A stretch of DNA of 64,000 bases from Bacteroidales bacterium (GCA_022009815.1 CP091725.1:1488001-1552000); one strand, 5' to 3'. Numbered from the stretch's first letter, positions 18,908 to 28,790 are shown. Notes: generated by a model not told the origin, from the sequence alone. Program-made: numbers and translations.

Positions 18908-21037
18908 ATGGCTACTAATATAGACGAAAAGTTAAATCTGACGAGAAATATCGGTATCATGGCCCACATCGATGCCGGTAAGACAACAACCTCAGAGCGT
19001 ATCCTGTTCTACACAGGTTTGACCCACAAGATTGGTGAGGTGCACGATGGTGCAGCAACAATGGACTGGATGGAACAAGAGCAGGAGCGTGGTATCACAA
19101 TCACATCAGCCGCAACAACAACATTCTGGAACTATGCTGGCAACAAGTATAAAATCAACTTGATTGACACTCCGGGACACGTTGACTTCACGGTAGAGGT
19201 TGAGCGTTCGCTCCGCGTGCTCGACGGTGCTGTGGCAACGTTCTGTGCGGTAGGTGGTGTTGAGCCACAGTCAGAGACAGTATGGCGTCAGGCAGACAAA
19301 TACAATGTGCCTCGTATCGGTTACGTCAACAAGATGGACCGTTCGGGAGCCAACTTCTTTGAGGTAGTGCGTCAGGTGCGTGAAGTGCTCGGTGCAAACC
19401 CTGTAGCAATCCAGGTTCCAATCGGTGCAGAGGAGACCTTCAAGGGTGTTGTTGACTTGATCACAATGCAGGCTTACTTCTGGCACGACGAGACAATGGG
19501 TGCTGAGTACAGCCGCGAAGAGATTCCAGCGTCGTTGAAAGACGAGTGCGAGTCGATGCGCGACAAGATGCTCGAGACAATCGCCGAGTTTGACGATGAC
19601 TTCATGACAAAATATTTCGACGATCCTTCGACAATCACAGAAGACGAAATCCGCCGCGTAATCCGCAAGGCTACATTGGCAATGGAAATCGTTCCTATGA
19701 TCTGCGGTTCTTCATTCAAGAACAAGGGCGTTCAGTGCTTGCTCGACGACGTTTGCGCATTCTTGCCAAGCCCAGAGGATTCTGGCGAAATCGTAGGTAA
19801 GAATCCAGACGATCCAGAAAAAGAAGAGCGTCGTCGTCCAATCTTCGAGGACCCGATGTGTGCGTTGGCATTCAAGATTGCAACCGACCCATATGTAGGC
19901 CGTCTTTGCTTCTTCCGCGTTTACTCAGGTCAGATCGACGCCGGCAGCTACGTTTACAACACACGTTCACGCAAGAAAGAGCGTATCAGCCGTTTGTTCC
20001 AGATGCACTCAAACAAGCAGAACCCGAAAGACTTTATCGGCTGCGGTGATATCGGTGCCGGAGTAGGATTCAAGGATATCCGCACAGGCGACACACTCTG
20101 CGACGAGCAGCACCCGATTACACTCGAGGCTATGGAGTTCCCGGATCCAGTGATTGGTATCGCAGTAGAGCCTAAGACTCAGAAAGACCTCGACAAGCTC
20201 GGTGTAGGCTTGCAGAAGCTTGCAGAGGAAGACCCGACATTCCGCGTAGAGACAAACGAGGAGACAGGTCAGACAGTGATCAGCGGTATGGGTGAGCTTC
20301 ACCTCGACATCATCATCGACCGTCTGCGTCGTGAGTTCAAGGTAGAGTGCAACCAGGGCCGTCCACAAGTAACATACAAGGAGTCTATCACCAAGCCGGT
20401 TGAGCTTCGCGAAGTGTTCAAGAAGCAGACAGGTGGTCGTGGTAAGTTTGCCGACATCATCGTGCGCGTTGAGCCGGTTGACGAAGGCTTCGAGGGCAAC
20501 CTTCAGTTTGTTGACGAGGTCAAGGGCGGTAACATTCCTAAGGAATTCATCCCTTCAGTACAGAAAGGTTTCACAACAGCGATGAAGAACGGTGTTCTCG
20601 CCGGCTATCCAGTGGAGCAGTTGAAGGTGACTTTGATCGACGGTTCGTTCCACCCAGTGGATTCAGACCAGTTGTCGTTCGAGCTCTGTGCTATCCAGGC
20701 GTTCAAGAAAGCGTGTGAGAAGGCAGGTCCGGTTCTCCTTGAGCCAATCATGAAGATCGAGGTTGTGACACCGGAAGAGAGCATGGGTGACGTTATCAGC
20801 GACTTGAACAAGCGTCGTGGTCAGGTAGAAGGCATGGAGACCAGCCGCAGCGGTGCCCGCATCGTTAAGGCGAAAGCTCCGTTGGCAGAGATGTTCGGTT
20901 ACGTAACAGCATTGCGTACAATCACATCAGGCCGTGCAACTTCCACAATGACTTTCAGCCACTATGCAGAGGTTAGCGCATCGATCGCCAAGGGTGTTCT
21001 TGAAGAGTGTCAAGGTAGAACAGATTTGTTGAAATAA
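18908..21037 (+). CDS. fusA: Elongation factor G
   Basis: 709-residue translocase GTPase. G-domain motifs are complete: P-loop AHIDAGKTTTSERI, switch I GITITSAATT, DTPGHVDFTVEVERS, NKMDRSGANFF. Domains II-V follow (GMGELHLDIIIDRLRREF, FSHYAEVSASIAKGVLEEC). Intact G motifs mark it as the canonical factor. As in other Bacteroidota, tuf does not follow here; rpsJ comes next, 15 bases downstream. Confidence 0.98.
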   Translation: MATNIDEKLNLTRNIGIMAHIDAGKTTTSERILFYTGLTHKIGEVHDGAATMDWMEQEQERGITITSAATTTFWNYAGNKYKINLIDTPGHVDFTVEVERSLRVLDGAVATFCAVGGVEPQSETVWRQADKYNVPRIGYVNKMDRSGANFFEVVRQVREVLGANPVAIQVPIGAEETFKGVVDLITMQAYFWHDETMGAEYSREEIPASLKDECESMRDKMLETIAEFDDDFMTKYFDDPSTITEDEIRRVIRKATLAMEIVPMICGSSFKNKGVQCLLDDVCAFLPSPEDSGEIVGKNPDDPEKEERRRPIFEDPMCALAFKIATDPYVGRLCFFRVYSGQIDAGSYVYNTRSRKKERISRLFQMHSNKQNPKDFIGCGDIGAGVGFKDIRTGDTLCDEQHPITLEAMEFPDPVIGIAVEPKTQKDLDKLGVGLQKLAEEDPTFRVETNEETGQTVISGMGELHLDIIIDRLRREFKVECNQGRPQVTYKESITKPVELREVFKKQTGGRGKFADIIVRVEPVDEGFEGNLQFVDEVKGGNIPKEFIPSVQKGFTTAMKNGVLAGYPVEQLKVTLIDGSFHPVDSDQLSFELCAIQAFKKACEKAGPVLLEPIMKIEVVTPEESMGDVISDLNKRRGQVEGMETSRSGARIVKAKAPLAEMFGYVTALRTITSGRATSTMTFSHYAEVSASIAKGVLEECQGRTDLLK

Positions 21038-21052
21038 TTATAACTAAATACA

Positions 21053-21358
21053 ATGAGCCAAAAAATCAGAATCAAATTAAAATCTTACGATCACAACTTG
21101 GTTGACAAGTCTGCCGAGAAGATTGTAAAGACGGTGAAGGCAACAGGCGCAGTGGTCAGCGGACCAATTCCATTGCCAACTCACAAGAGAATATTCACTG
21201 TCAACCGCTCGACTTTCGTAAACAAGAAATCGCGCGAGCAATTCCAACTCTCATCGTTCAAACGCTTGATCGACATCTACAGCTCGACAGCTAAGACAAT
21301 CGACGCGTTGATGAAGCTTGAGCTTCCAAGCGGTGTAGACGTAGAGATCAAGGCGTAA
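21053..21358 (+). CDS. rpsJ: 30S ribosomal protein S10
   Basis: 101 residues; also the NusB partner in antitermination. IRIKLKSYDHNLVDKSAEKI and GPIPLPTHKRIFTVNRS are the family signatures. It lies directly behind fusA, so the str and S10 groups are joined without a visible terminator. Confidence 0.97.
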   Translation: MSQKIRIKLKSYDHNLVDKSAEKIVKTVKATGAVVSGPIPLPTHKRIFTVNRSTFVNKKSREQFQLSSFKRLIDIYSSTAKTIDALMKLELPSGVDVEIKA

Positions 21359-21400
21359 GTAAGTAACCAAAGAATTTGAAACAATTAAAAAATTAGAGAA

Positions 21401-22018
21401 ATGCCAGGATTATTAGGAAAGAAAATCGGAATGACATCCGTATTCAGTGCCGACGGTAAGAACGTACCGTGCACTGTTATCGAAGTAGGTCCTTGTGTTG
21501 TTACTCAGGTTAAGACATTGGAGAAAGACGGCTATGAGGCATTGCAGTTGGGCTTCGAGGACAAGAAGGAGAAGCACACAACCAAGCCGGAGCAGGGTCA
21601 CTTCAAGAAAGCCGGTGTAGCACCAAAGCGCCACTTGGCCGAGTTCAAAGGTTTTGATGAAAGCTACAAATTGGGAGACGAAATAACCGTAGCGATGTTT
21701 GACGGCGTTGAGTTTGTCGACGTTATCGGCACATCGAAGGGTAAAGGTTTCCAAGGTGTTGTAAAACGTCACGGCTTCGGCGGTGTAGGACAGACCACTC
21801 ACGGTCAGCACAACCGTCTCCGTGCTCCGGGTTCAATCGGTGCATGTTCTTACCCAGCCAAGGTGTTCAAGGGAATGCGCATGGCAGGTCAGACAGGCAA
21901 CGAGCGTGTGACAGTCCAAAATCTTAAGGTGGTAAAAGTAATTCCGGAACACAACGTATTGATGATCAAGGGTTCGATTCCGGGAGCAAAAGGTTCAATC
22001 GTTTTAATTGAGAAATAA
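21401..22018 (+). CDS. rplC: 50S ribosomal protein L3
   Basis: 205 residues, one of the first assembly proteins of 23S rRNA. LLGKKIGMTSVFSADGKNVP, FQGVVKRHGFGGVGQTTHGQ (the extended loop reaching the peptidyl-transferase centre, with the Gln that is methylated in E. coli) and KGMRMAGQTGNERV are conserved. Its stop overlaps the rplD start by one base (TAATG), indicating coupling. Confidence 0.97.
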   Translation: MPGLLGKKIGMTSVFSADGKNVPCTVIEVGPCVVTQVKTLEKDGYEALQLGFEDKKEKHTTKPEQGHFKKAGVAPKRHLAEFKGFDESYKLGDEITVAMFDGVEFVDVIGTSKGKGFQGVVKRHGFGGVGQTTHGQHNRLRAPGSIGACSYPAKVFKGMRMAGQTGNERVTVQNLKVVKVIPEHNVLMIKGSIPGAKGSIVLIEK

Positions 22019-22638
22019 TGGAAGTTGCAGTATATAACATCGAAGGTAAAGATACAGGCCGCAAAGTGACGCTCAACGACAGCGTATTCGCTATCGAGCC
22101 AAACGAGCATGCCGTATATTTGGACGTAAAGCAATATCTTGCCAACCAGCGTCAGGGCACTCACAAGTCAAAAGAGAGAAGCGAAGTGTCGGGCTCAACC
22201 CGCAAGCTGCACAAGCAGAAGGGTGGCGGCGGCTCGCGTATCGGTGACATCAACTCTCCGGTACTCGTCGGCGGAGGCCGTATTTTCGGTCCGCGTCCAC
22301 GCACATACGAGTTCAAGCTCAACAAGAAAGTTAAGCAATTGGCCCGCAAGTCAGCGTTGTCAGTAAAGGCTCAGGACAATGCAATCATCGTGGTCGAGGA
22401 TTTCGCATTCGAGGCCCCGAAAACTAAAGAATTCGTAAAGTTTGCTAAAAATATACAAGTAGCCGATAAAAAGGCGGTTATGGTTTTATCAGACCAAAAT
22501 AAAAATGTATATTTGTCAGCTCGAAATTTGCCCAATGTGGAAATTGTAACTGCTTCGAGCTTAAACACATACAAAATCATGAACAACCGTTCGTTGATTT
22601 TGAGCGAGAGCAGCGTTGCAGTGATTAACGAATTTTAA
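22018..22638 (+). CDS. rplD: 50S ribosomal protein L4
   Basis: 206 residues. The globular part and the long loop lining the exit tunnel are visible (STRKLHKQKGGGGSRIGDIN, FGPRPRTYEFKLNKKV). In E. coli L4 represses the S10 operon; whether that applies here cannot be told. The start is in the TAATG overlap with rplC. Confidence 0.97.
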   Translation: MEVAVYNIEGKDTGRKVTLNDSVFAIEPNEHAVYLDVKQYLANQRQGTHKSKERSEVSGSTRKLHKQKGGGGSRIGDINSPVLVGGGRIFGPRPRTYEFKLNKKVKQLARKSALSVKAQDNAIIVVEDFAFEAPKTKEFVKFAKNIQVADKKAVMVLSDQNKNVYLSARNLPNVEIVTASSLNTYKIMNNRSLILSESSVAVINEF

Positions 22639-22642
22639 AAGT

Positions 22643-22650
22643 AAGGAGGA
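22643..22650 (+). promoter_or_regulatory. Perfect Shine-Dalgarno site before rplW
   Basis: AAGGAGGA at 22643-22650 lies 7 bases before the rplW ATG. Nearly all other genes of the cluster lack such a site, so this one is unusual for a Bacteroidota genome. Confidence 0.8.
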
Positions 22651-22657
22651 ATAAAAA

Positions 22658-22948
22658 ATGGAAATAATGATCAAGCCGATTGTTACTGAGAAGGCGACAG
22701 CGACTAGCGAGAAGCTGAACCGCTACACATTTCGCGTATCTCCTGATGCCAACAAGGAGCAAATCAAGAAATTGATTCAGAACATATATGGCGTTAAAGT
22801 TGTGTCGGTCAACACGACCAACTATGACGGCAAAAGAAAGCAGCGCTACACAAAGACAGGCTTGCAACGCGGCAAGACAGCAGCGTTCAAGAAAGCTTAT
22901 GTCAAGGTAGCAGAAGGTGAAACTATAGATTTTTATAGCAATATTTAA
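22658..22948 (+). CDS. rplW: 50S ribosomal protein L23
   Basis: 96 residues; sits at the tunnel exit and docks trigger factor and SRP. IKPIVTEKATATSEKLNRYT and VNTTNYDGKRKQRYTKTGLQ are family signatures. It is preceded by a textbook Shine-Dalgarno sequence, which most neighbours lack, so its initiation may be controlled differently from the rest of the cluster (inference). Confidence 0.97.
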   Translation: MEIMIKPIVTEKATATSEKLNRYTFRVSPDANKEQIKKLIQNIYGVKVVSVNTTNYDGKRKQRYTKTGLQRGKTAAFKKAYVKVAEGETIDFYSNI

Positions 22949-22954
22949 TAGAAA

Positions 22955-23779
<825 letters not shown>

Positions 23780-23799
23780 CCAGTTAAATCAAAAGAATT

Positions 23800-24069
23800 A
23801 TGAGTCGTTCATTAAAGAAAGGTCCATACATCAGCGTGAAGCTCGACAAGAAGGTTGCAGCAATGGAAGCCAGCGGCAAGAAGTCGGTTATCAAGACTTG
23901 GTCGCGCGCGTCAATGATTGCACCGGACTTTGTAGGCCACACGTTTGCTGTGCATAATGGAAACAAATTTATCCCGGTTTATGTAACTGAGAACATGGTT
24001 GGACACAAGTTGGGCGAGTTCGCCCCGACACGTATCTTCCGTGGACACGCAGGCAACAAGAAGAAATAG
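23800..24069 (+). CDS. rpsS: 30S ribosomal protein S19
   Basis: 89 residues; forms the S13-S19 pair in the small-subunit head. MSRSLKKGPYISVKLDKKV and GHKLGEFAPTRIFRGHAGNK are diagnostic. Frame intact. Confidence 0.97.
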   Translation: MSRSLKKGPYISVKLDKKVAAMEASGKKSVIKTWSRASMIAPDFVGHTFAVHNGNKFIPVYVTENMVGHKLGEFAPTRIFRGHAGNKKK

Positions 24070-24112
24070 TGAGGGATAAGAACTATTTTGAATTAAAAAA
24101 GAATTAAATACA

Positions 24113-24526
24113 ATGGGTGTTAGAAAAAGAAACTCAGCTGAAAAAATTAAGGAAGCTCGAAAGACTTTGTATTGCGCAAAGCTGCGCAATGTGCCTTCTT
24201 CGCCACGCAAGATGCGCTATGTAGCCGACATGGTACGCGGTATGGAGGTATTCAAAGCTTTGGGAGTACTTAAGTTCTCTAATAAGGAAGCTGCTGCGAA
24301 GGTTGAGAAATTGCTTCGTTCGGCAATCGCCAATTGGGAACAGAAAAATGAGCGTAAGGCGGAAAACGGTGAGCTTTATGTCACAACGATTTTCGTTGAC
24401 TGCGCTCCAATGTTGAAACGTTTGCGTCCGGCTCCACAGGGCCGTGGATACAGAATCCGCAAACGCTCGAACCATGTTACATTGTTCATCGGTACAAAAG
24501 AAACTAACGCTAAAAAGGAAGCATAA
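24113..24526 (+). CDS. rplV: 50S ribosomal protein L22
   Basis: 137 residues; its beta-hairpin lines the exit tunnel. AKLRNVPSSPRKMRYVADMV and the hairpin APMLKRLRPAPQGRGYRIRK are conserved with no macrolide-resistance-type deletion visible in the loop. Length is normal for Bacteroidota. Confidence 0.97.
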   Translation: MGVRKRNSAEKIKEARKTLYCAKLRNVPSSPRKMRYVADMVRGMEVFKALGVLKFSNKEAAAKVEKLLRSAIANWEQKNERKAENGELYVTTIFVDCAPMLKRLRPAPQGRGYRIRKRSNHVTLFIGTKETNAKKEA

Positions 24527-24529
24527 GAA

Positions 24530-25258
24530 ATGGGACAAAAAGTAAATCCAATAAGCAATCGCTTAGGTATCATCAGAGGTTGGGATTCTAACTGGTATGG
24601 TGGAAGAAAATACGGTGATTCTTTGCTTGAGGACTCTAAGCTCCGCAAGTATCTTAATGCTCGCCTGGCTAAAGCAAGTGTATCGCGTATCGTAATTGAA
24701 AGAACTTTGAAGCTTATCACCATCACTGTCTGCACATCGCGTCCGGGACTTATCATCGGCAAGGGCGGTCAGGAAGTTGACAAGCTCAAGGAAGAGTTGA
24801 AGAAAATCACCGACAAGGATGTACAGATCAACATCTACGAGGTGAAGCGTCCGGAAGTCGACGCTCAGTTGGTGGCGAACAACATCGCCCGCCAGATTGA
24901 GGGCAAGATAGCTTACCGCCGCGCTGTCAAGATGGCTGTCGCATCGACGATGCGTGCAGGCGCAGAGGGCATCAAGGTGCAGGTGAGCGGACGTTTGAAC
25001 GGAGCTGAAATGGCACGTTCGGAGATGTTCAAGGAAGGCCGTACGCCGCTTCACACATTGCGCGCCGACATCGACTATGCACTCGTAGAGGCATTGACGA
25101 AGGTAGGTATCGTAGGCGTGAAGGTTTGGATCTGCCGTGGCGAAGTCTATGGCAAGCGCGACCTGGCACCTTCGTTTGTCAACACAGACAAGGGCGGCCG
25201 CAGCAATGGCCCACGCGGCAAGAAGGGCGGATTCCGCGACAAGAAAAACAATCGTTAA
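24530..25258 (+). CDS. rpsC: 30S ribosomal protein S3
   Basis: 242 residues; mRNA entry and helicase site. GQKVNPISNRLGIIRGWDSN, the KH motif RPGLIIGKGGQEVDKLKEEL and the C-terminal domain (GVKVWICRGEVYGKRDLAPS) are clear, followed by a basic tail (GPRGKKGGFRDKKNNR). Confidence 0.97.
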   Translation: MGQKVNPISNRLGIIRGWDSNWYGGRKYGDSLLEDSKLRKYLNARLAKASVSRIVIERTLKLITITVCTSRPGLIIGKGGQEVDKLKEELKKITDKDVQINIYEVKRPEVDAQLVANNIARQIEGKIAYRRAVKMAVASTMRAGAEGIKVQVSGRLNGAEMARSEMFKEGRTPLHTLRADIDYALVEALTKVGIVGVKVWICRGEVYGKRDLAPSFVNTDKGGRSNGPRGKKGGFRDKKNNR

Positions 25259-25279
25259 TCGACTTGAAATTACAGAACA

Positions 25280-25711
25280 ATGTTACAACCAAAGAAAACA
25301 AAATTCAGAAGACAGCAAAAAGGCCGCATGAAGGGTTTGGCTCATCGCGGCAACCAGCTTGCTTTTGGTTCGTTCGGCATAAAGTCACTGGAATCGAAAT
25401 GGATTACAGGACGTCAGATTGAGGCCGCCCGTGTGGCAGTTACCCGCTACATGCAGCGCCAGGGACAAATTTGGATCCGCATCTTCCCGGACAAGCCAAT
25501 CACAAAGAAGCCAGCCGAGGTGCGTATGGGTAAAGGTAAAGGTAATCCTGAGGGATTCGTATCGCCAGTTACTCCAGGCCGTATCCTCATCGAGGTTGAG
25601 GGCGTAAGCTACGAAATCGCAAAAGAAGCATTGCGCCTTGCAGCACAGAAATTGCCTGTGACTACTAAGTTTATAGTAAGACGAGATTATGACCCAACTC
25701 AAAACGTGTAA
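25280..25711 (+). CDS. rplP: 50S ribosomal protein L16
   Basis: 143 residues; lies by the A-site tRNA elbow. MLQPKKTKFRRQQKGRMKGL, QIWIRIFPDKPITKKPAEVR and MGKGKGNPEGFVSPV are family signatures. rpmC begins eight bases further on. Confidence 0.97.
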   Translation: MLQPKKTKFRRQQKGRMKGLAHRGNQLAFGSFGIKSLESKWITGRQIEAARVAVTRYMQRQGQIWIRIFPDKPITKKPAEVRMGKGKGNPEGFVSPVTPGRILIEVEGVSYEIAKEALRLAAQKLPVTTKFIVRRDYDPTQNV

Positions 25712-25718
25712 TTAGGAA

Positions 25719-25915
25719 ATGAAGAAGGCAGAATATAAAGAAATGGACACTAAGGATTTGCGTGCCCGTTTGGAAACAGCAGAGAAGGAATACCTTCAGA
25801 CGAAAGTCAACCACTCAATCTCTCCTTTGGACAATCCTGCAAGATTACACAGGACCGTCGCATGATTGCCCGAATGAAGACAGAGTTGCGAAAAAGAGAA
25901 CTTAACGAAAAATAA
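25719..25915 (+). CDS. rpmC: 50S ribosomal protein L29, one-base frameshift
   Basis: 65 residues once repaired. ATG 25719 opens MKKAEYKEMDTKDLRARLET; the frame as written then stops early (HRTVA, TGA). Adding one A to GCAAGA at about 25841 gives NPAKITQDRRMIARMKTELR and the proper L29 end KRELNEK at TAA 25913-25915. L29 sits at the tunnel exit next to L23. Because loss of this protein beside intact neighbours is implausible, a sequence error is the best explanation. Confidence 0.93.
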
Positions 25916-25926
25916 TCCCAAAGGCA

Positions 25927-26184
25927 ATGGAAAAAAGAAATTTAAGAAAAGAACGTGTTGGGGTTGTTTCCAGCAACAAGGGTGACAAGACAATCACCGT
26001 GGCTGTAAAGTATAAGGAAAAACATCCAATCTACGGCAAGTTCGTCAACAAGACGAAGAAATATCACGCTCACGACGAGAAGAATGAGTGCAATGTAGGC
26101 GATACAGTGCGTTTGGTAGAGACTCGTCCTCTGAGCAAGACAAAGAGATGGAGATTAGTAGAAATCATTGAAAAAGCTAAATAA
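25927..26184 (+). CDS. rpsQ: 30S ribosomal protein S17
   Basis: 85 residues; OB-fold protein of the 16S 5' domain. RNLRKERVGVVSSNKGDKTI, HPIYGKFVNKTKKYHAHDEK and ETRPLSKTKRWRLVEI are conserved. It follows rpmC by 11 bases and precedes rplN by two. Confidence 0.97.
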   Translation: MEKRNLRKERVGVVSSNKGDKTITVAVKYKEKHPIYGKFVNKTKKYHAHDEKNECNVGDTVRLVETRPLSKTKRWRLVEIIEKAK

Positions 26185-26186
26185 TA

Positions 26187-26551
26187 ATGATACAGACTGA
26201 ATCACGATTGACTGTAGCGGACAACAGCGGCGCCAAGGAAGCGTTGTGTATCCGCGTATTAGGAGGCACAGGACGCCGATATGCTACCGTAGGCGACGTA
26301 ATCGTCGTAACTGTAAAGAGCGTCATCCCGTCATCTGACGTGAAGAAAGGTACTGTGTCAAAGGCTATTGTTGTAAGAACGAAGAAGGAAATCCGCCGTG
26401 CAGACGGCAGCTACATCCGCTTCGACGACAATGCGTGTGTGTTATTGAATAATGCCGGTGAAATCCGCGGCAGCCGTATCTTTGGCCCAGTTGCGAGAGA
26501 GTTGCGCGCTACTAACATGAAGATTGTTTCATTGGCTCTGAAGTTCTTTAA
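26187..26551 (+). CDS. rplN: 50S ribosomal protein L14, frameshift at the last codons
   Basis: 121 residues after repair. MIQTESRLTVADNSGAKEAL, GDVIVVTVKSVIPSSDVKKG and RELRATNMKIVSLA are diagnostic. As written, the frame runs through the normal end into rplX and makes a 166-residue product. One missing C at about 26538 (GCTCTG for GCTCCTG) changes the end to the standard SLAPEVL with TAA 26549-26551. I take the short, family-length product as real. Confidence 0.94.
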
Positions 26552-26571
26552 TCTCGAAAAAAAAAGCAGTA

Positions 26572-26891
26572 ATGAGCAAATTACATATCAAAAAAGGAGA
26601 TACCGTTTACGTAAACGCTGGCAACGACAAGGGCAAGACCGGCCGTGTGCTCCGCGTTCTCGTTTCGAAGAACAGAGCCGTAGTTGAAGGTCTGAATATG
26701 GTATCGAAGAGCGCCAAGCCGAGTGCCAAGCACCCGCAGGGCGGCATCATCAAAATGGAAGCCCCGATCCACGTTTCAAATTTGAATCTTTTGGATCCTA
26801 AGAGCGGCAAGCCGACACGTGTGGGCCGTCGCAAGAACGAAGAGGGTAAACAGTACGTTATTCTAAAAAATCAGGAGAGGAGATTAAATAA
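26572..26891 (+). CDS. rplX: 50S ribosomal protein L24, frameshift near the end
   Basis: About 106 residues after repair. KOW motif KKGDTVYVNAGNDKGKTGRV, then KSAKPSAKHPQGGIIKMEAP and SNLNLLDPKSGKPTRVGRRK. The written frame diverges after NEEGK; one extra A in the run 26848-26850 gives TVRYSKKSGEEIK and TAA 26889-26891, the usual family end. That stop then overlaps the rplE ATG (TAATG), which also supports the correction. Confidence 0.94.
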
Positions 26892-27433
26892 TGAGCAGCA
26901 CAACTCTGAAAAAAGACTATACTGAGAGAATTGTACCGGCTCTTGAGAAGGAGTTCAAATACACTTCAGTGATGCAGGTGCCTCGCCTTACTAAGATTGT
27001 CATCAACCAGGGTCTTGGTGCGGCAACGCAGGACAAGAAGGTGATTGAGACAGCGATCAACGAGCTTACAGCGATTACAGGCCAGAAGGCTGTTCCTACT
27101 TTGTCGAAGAAGGACATCGCGAGCTTCAAGGTGCGTAAGAAAATGCCTATCGGTGTCCGCGTGACATTGCGCCGCGAGCGCATGTACGAGTTCTTGGAGC
27201 GTCTTGTACGCATCGCACTTCCTCGTATCCGTGACTTCAAGGGAATCGAGAGCAAGCTCGACGGCCGTGGCAACTATACGCTCGGCATCACAGAGCAGAT
27301 TATCTTCCCGGAGATCAACATCGACACAATCTCAAAGCTTGTAGGTATGAACATCACATTCGTGACTACCGCCAAGACCGATGAGGAAGGTTTCGCATTG
27401 TTGAAAGAATTTGGTTTACCATTTAAACGCTAA
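26891..27433 (+). CDS. rplE: 50S ribosomal protein L5
   Basis: 180 residues; binds 5S rRNA and contacts the P-site tRNA. RLTKIVINQGLGAATQDKKV, FKVRKKMPIGVRVTLRRERM and LGITEQIIFPEINIDTISKL are conserved. The end PFKR is slightly shorter than in relatives, possibly another small error, but the rest is normal. Confidence 0.96.
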   Translation: MSSTTLKKDYTERIVPALEKEFKYTSVMQVPRLTKIVINQGLGAATQDKKVIETAINELTAITGQKAVPTLSKKDIASFKVRKKMPIGVRVTLRRERMYEFLERLVRIALPRIRDFKGIESKLDGRGNYTLGITEQIIFPEINIDTISKLVGMNITFVTTAKTDEEGFALLKEFGLPFKR

Positions 27434-27441
27434 AAACAGAT

Positions 27442-27741
27442 ATGGCAAAAGAATCAATGAAAGCGCGCGAGGTTAAGCGTGCGAAACTCGTAGCCAAATA
27501 TGCAGCAAAGCGTGCGGCGTTGAAGAAGATTGTAAACACCGGCGAACCAGCCGAGGCTTTTGAGGCAGCTCAAAAGCTTCAGGCTTTGCCAAAGAACTCC
27601 AACCCGATCCGTATGCACAACCGTTGCAGCCTGACAGGACGTCCAAAGGGCTATATCCGTCAGTTCGGCATTTCGAGAATCCAGTTCCGTGAGATGGCGT
27701 CTGCAGGATTGATCCCGGGCGTTAAGAAAGCAAGCTGGTAA
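27442..27741 (+). CDS. rpsN: 30S ribosomal protein S14 (zinc-free form)
   Basis: 99 residues. AKESMKAREVKRAKLVAKYA and NRCSLTGRPKGYIRQFGISR identify it. It has the long zinc-independent form, lacking the paired CxxC motifs of the short zinc-ribbon version, as usual in Bacteroidota. Confidence 0.96.
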   Translation: MAKESMKAREVKRAKLVAKYAAKRAALKKIVNTGEPAEAFEAAQKLQALPKNSNPIRMHNRCSLTGRPKGYIRQFGISRIQFREMASAGLIPGVKKASW

Positions 27742-27806
27742 ACGAGTAAACAGAAAGAGTATTAAATATTGTCCGGAAACTCCGGATCAATTTAAACCAA
27801 AATAAT

Positions 27807-28205
27807 ATGACTGATCCAATAGCAGATTATTTGACAAGATTGAGGAATGCAATCAAGGCACAGCACAGAGTTGTAGAGGTGCCTGCCTCAAACTTGAAGA
27901 AAGAGATCACAAAGATTCTCTTCGAGAAGGGCTATATCTTGAACTACAAGTTTGTAGAGGGAGAGGTAGCCGGTGGTACTATCAAGATAGCCTTGAAGTA
28001 TGATCCAGTAGACAAGGTAAACGCCATCAAGTGCTTGAAGCGCGTCAGCCGTCCTGGTCTTCGTCAGTATACAGGCTACAAAGATATGCCGAGAGTGTTG
28101 AACGGACTTGGAATCGCAATCATCTCTACGTCGAAAGGCATCATGACCAACAAGGAAGCCTTGGCGCAGAAAGTGGGTGGCGAAGTTCTATGTTATATCT
28201 ATTAA
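27807..28205 (+). CDS. rpsH: 30S ribosomal protein S8
   Basis: 132 residues; central-domain 16S binder that represses the spc operon in E. coli. MTDPIADYLTRLRNAIKAQH, SRPGLRQYTGYKDMPRVLNG and GIAIISTSKGIMTNKEA are family signatures. A 65-base gap precedes it, containing GTCCGGAAACTCCGGA (27772-27787), a small hairpin. Confidence 0.97.
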   Translation: MTDPIADYLTRLRNAIKAQHRVVEVPASNLKKEITKILFEKGYILNYKFVEGEVAGGTIKIALKYDPVDKVNAIKCLKRVSRPGLRQYTGYKDMPRVLNGLGIAIISTSKGIMTNKEALAQKVGGEVLCYIY

Positions 28206-28206
28206 T

Positions 28207-28214
28207 AAGGAGGA
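28207..28214 (+). promoter_or_regulatory. Perfect Shine-Dalgarno site before rplF
   Basis: AAGGAGGA at 28207-28214, six bases before the rplF ATG. With the rplW site this is one of only two such sites seen in the cluster. Confidence 0.8.
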
Positions 28215-28220
28215 ATTGCA

Positions 28221-28775
28221 ATGTCAAGAATAGGTAAAGCTCCGGTAGTGCTCCCAGCAGGAGTGACTGCAAAGGTAGAGAATAATGTAGTGACAGTTAA
28301 GGGTCCTAAGGGCGAGTTGCGCCAGGAGTTCCACTCAGACCTTACTGTAAAGGTAGAAGAGAATCATATTGTAGTTACCCGTCCGAGCGACGACATCGAG
28401 CACCGTTCACACCACGGTCTTGTACGCGCGTTGATCCACAACATGGTTGTCGGAGTATCGGAAGGCTACAAGAAGGAAATGGAGTTGGTAGGTGTAGGTT
28501 ACCGTGCGGCAGCGCAGGGTCAGGTGCTTGAGCTTTCGCTTGGCTACTCACACGCCATCTATTTCAAGCTTCCGGCAGAGATCAAGGTCGATGCCAAGAC
28601 AGAGAGAAACAAGAATCCGTTGATTACTCTTGAGTCGTGCGACAAGCAGCTTCTTGGCCAGGTATGCGCCAAGATCCGCAGCCTCCGCAAGCCTGAGCCT
28701 TACAAGGGTAAGGGTATCAAGTTCGTTGGTGAGATCATCCGTCGCAAGTCGGGTAAATCGGCAAGTGCTAAATAA
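28221..28775 (+). CDS. rplF: 50S ribosomal protein L6
   Basis: 184 residues, two tandem L6 domains near the factor-binding site. MSRIGKAPVVLPAGVTAKVE and the C-terminal signature KPEPYKGKGIKFVGEIIRRK are present. Translation is probably driven by the strong Shine-Dalgarno site directly upstream, unlike most of its neighbours. Confidence 0.97.
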   Translation: MSRIGKAPVVLPAGVTAKVENNVVTVKGPKGELRQEFHSDLTVKVEENHIVVTRPSDDIEHRSHHGLVRALIHNMVVGVSEGYKKEMELVGVGYRAAAQGQVLELSLGYSHAIYFKLPAEIKVDAKTERNKNPLITLESCDKQLLGQVCAKIRSLRKPEPYKGKGIKFVGEIIRRKSGKSASAK

Positions 28776-28790
28776 TAAAGGAAGACGATT

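Noticed and set aside
26187..26687. An extended 166-residue L14
   Set aside because: The extension is rplX read out of frame; one missing C explains it and the family ends at SLAPEVL.
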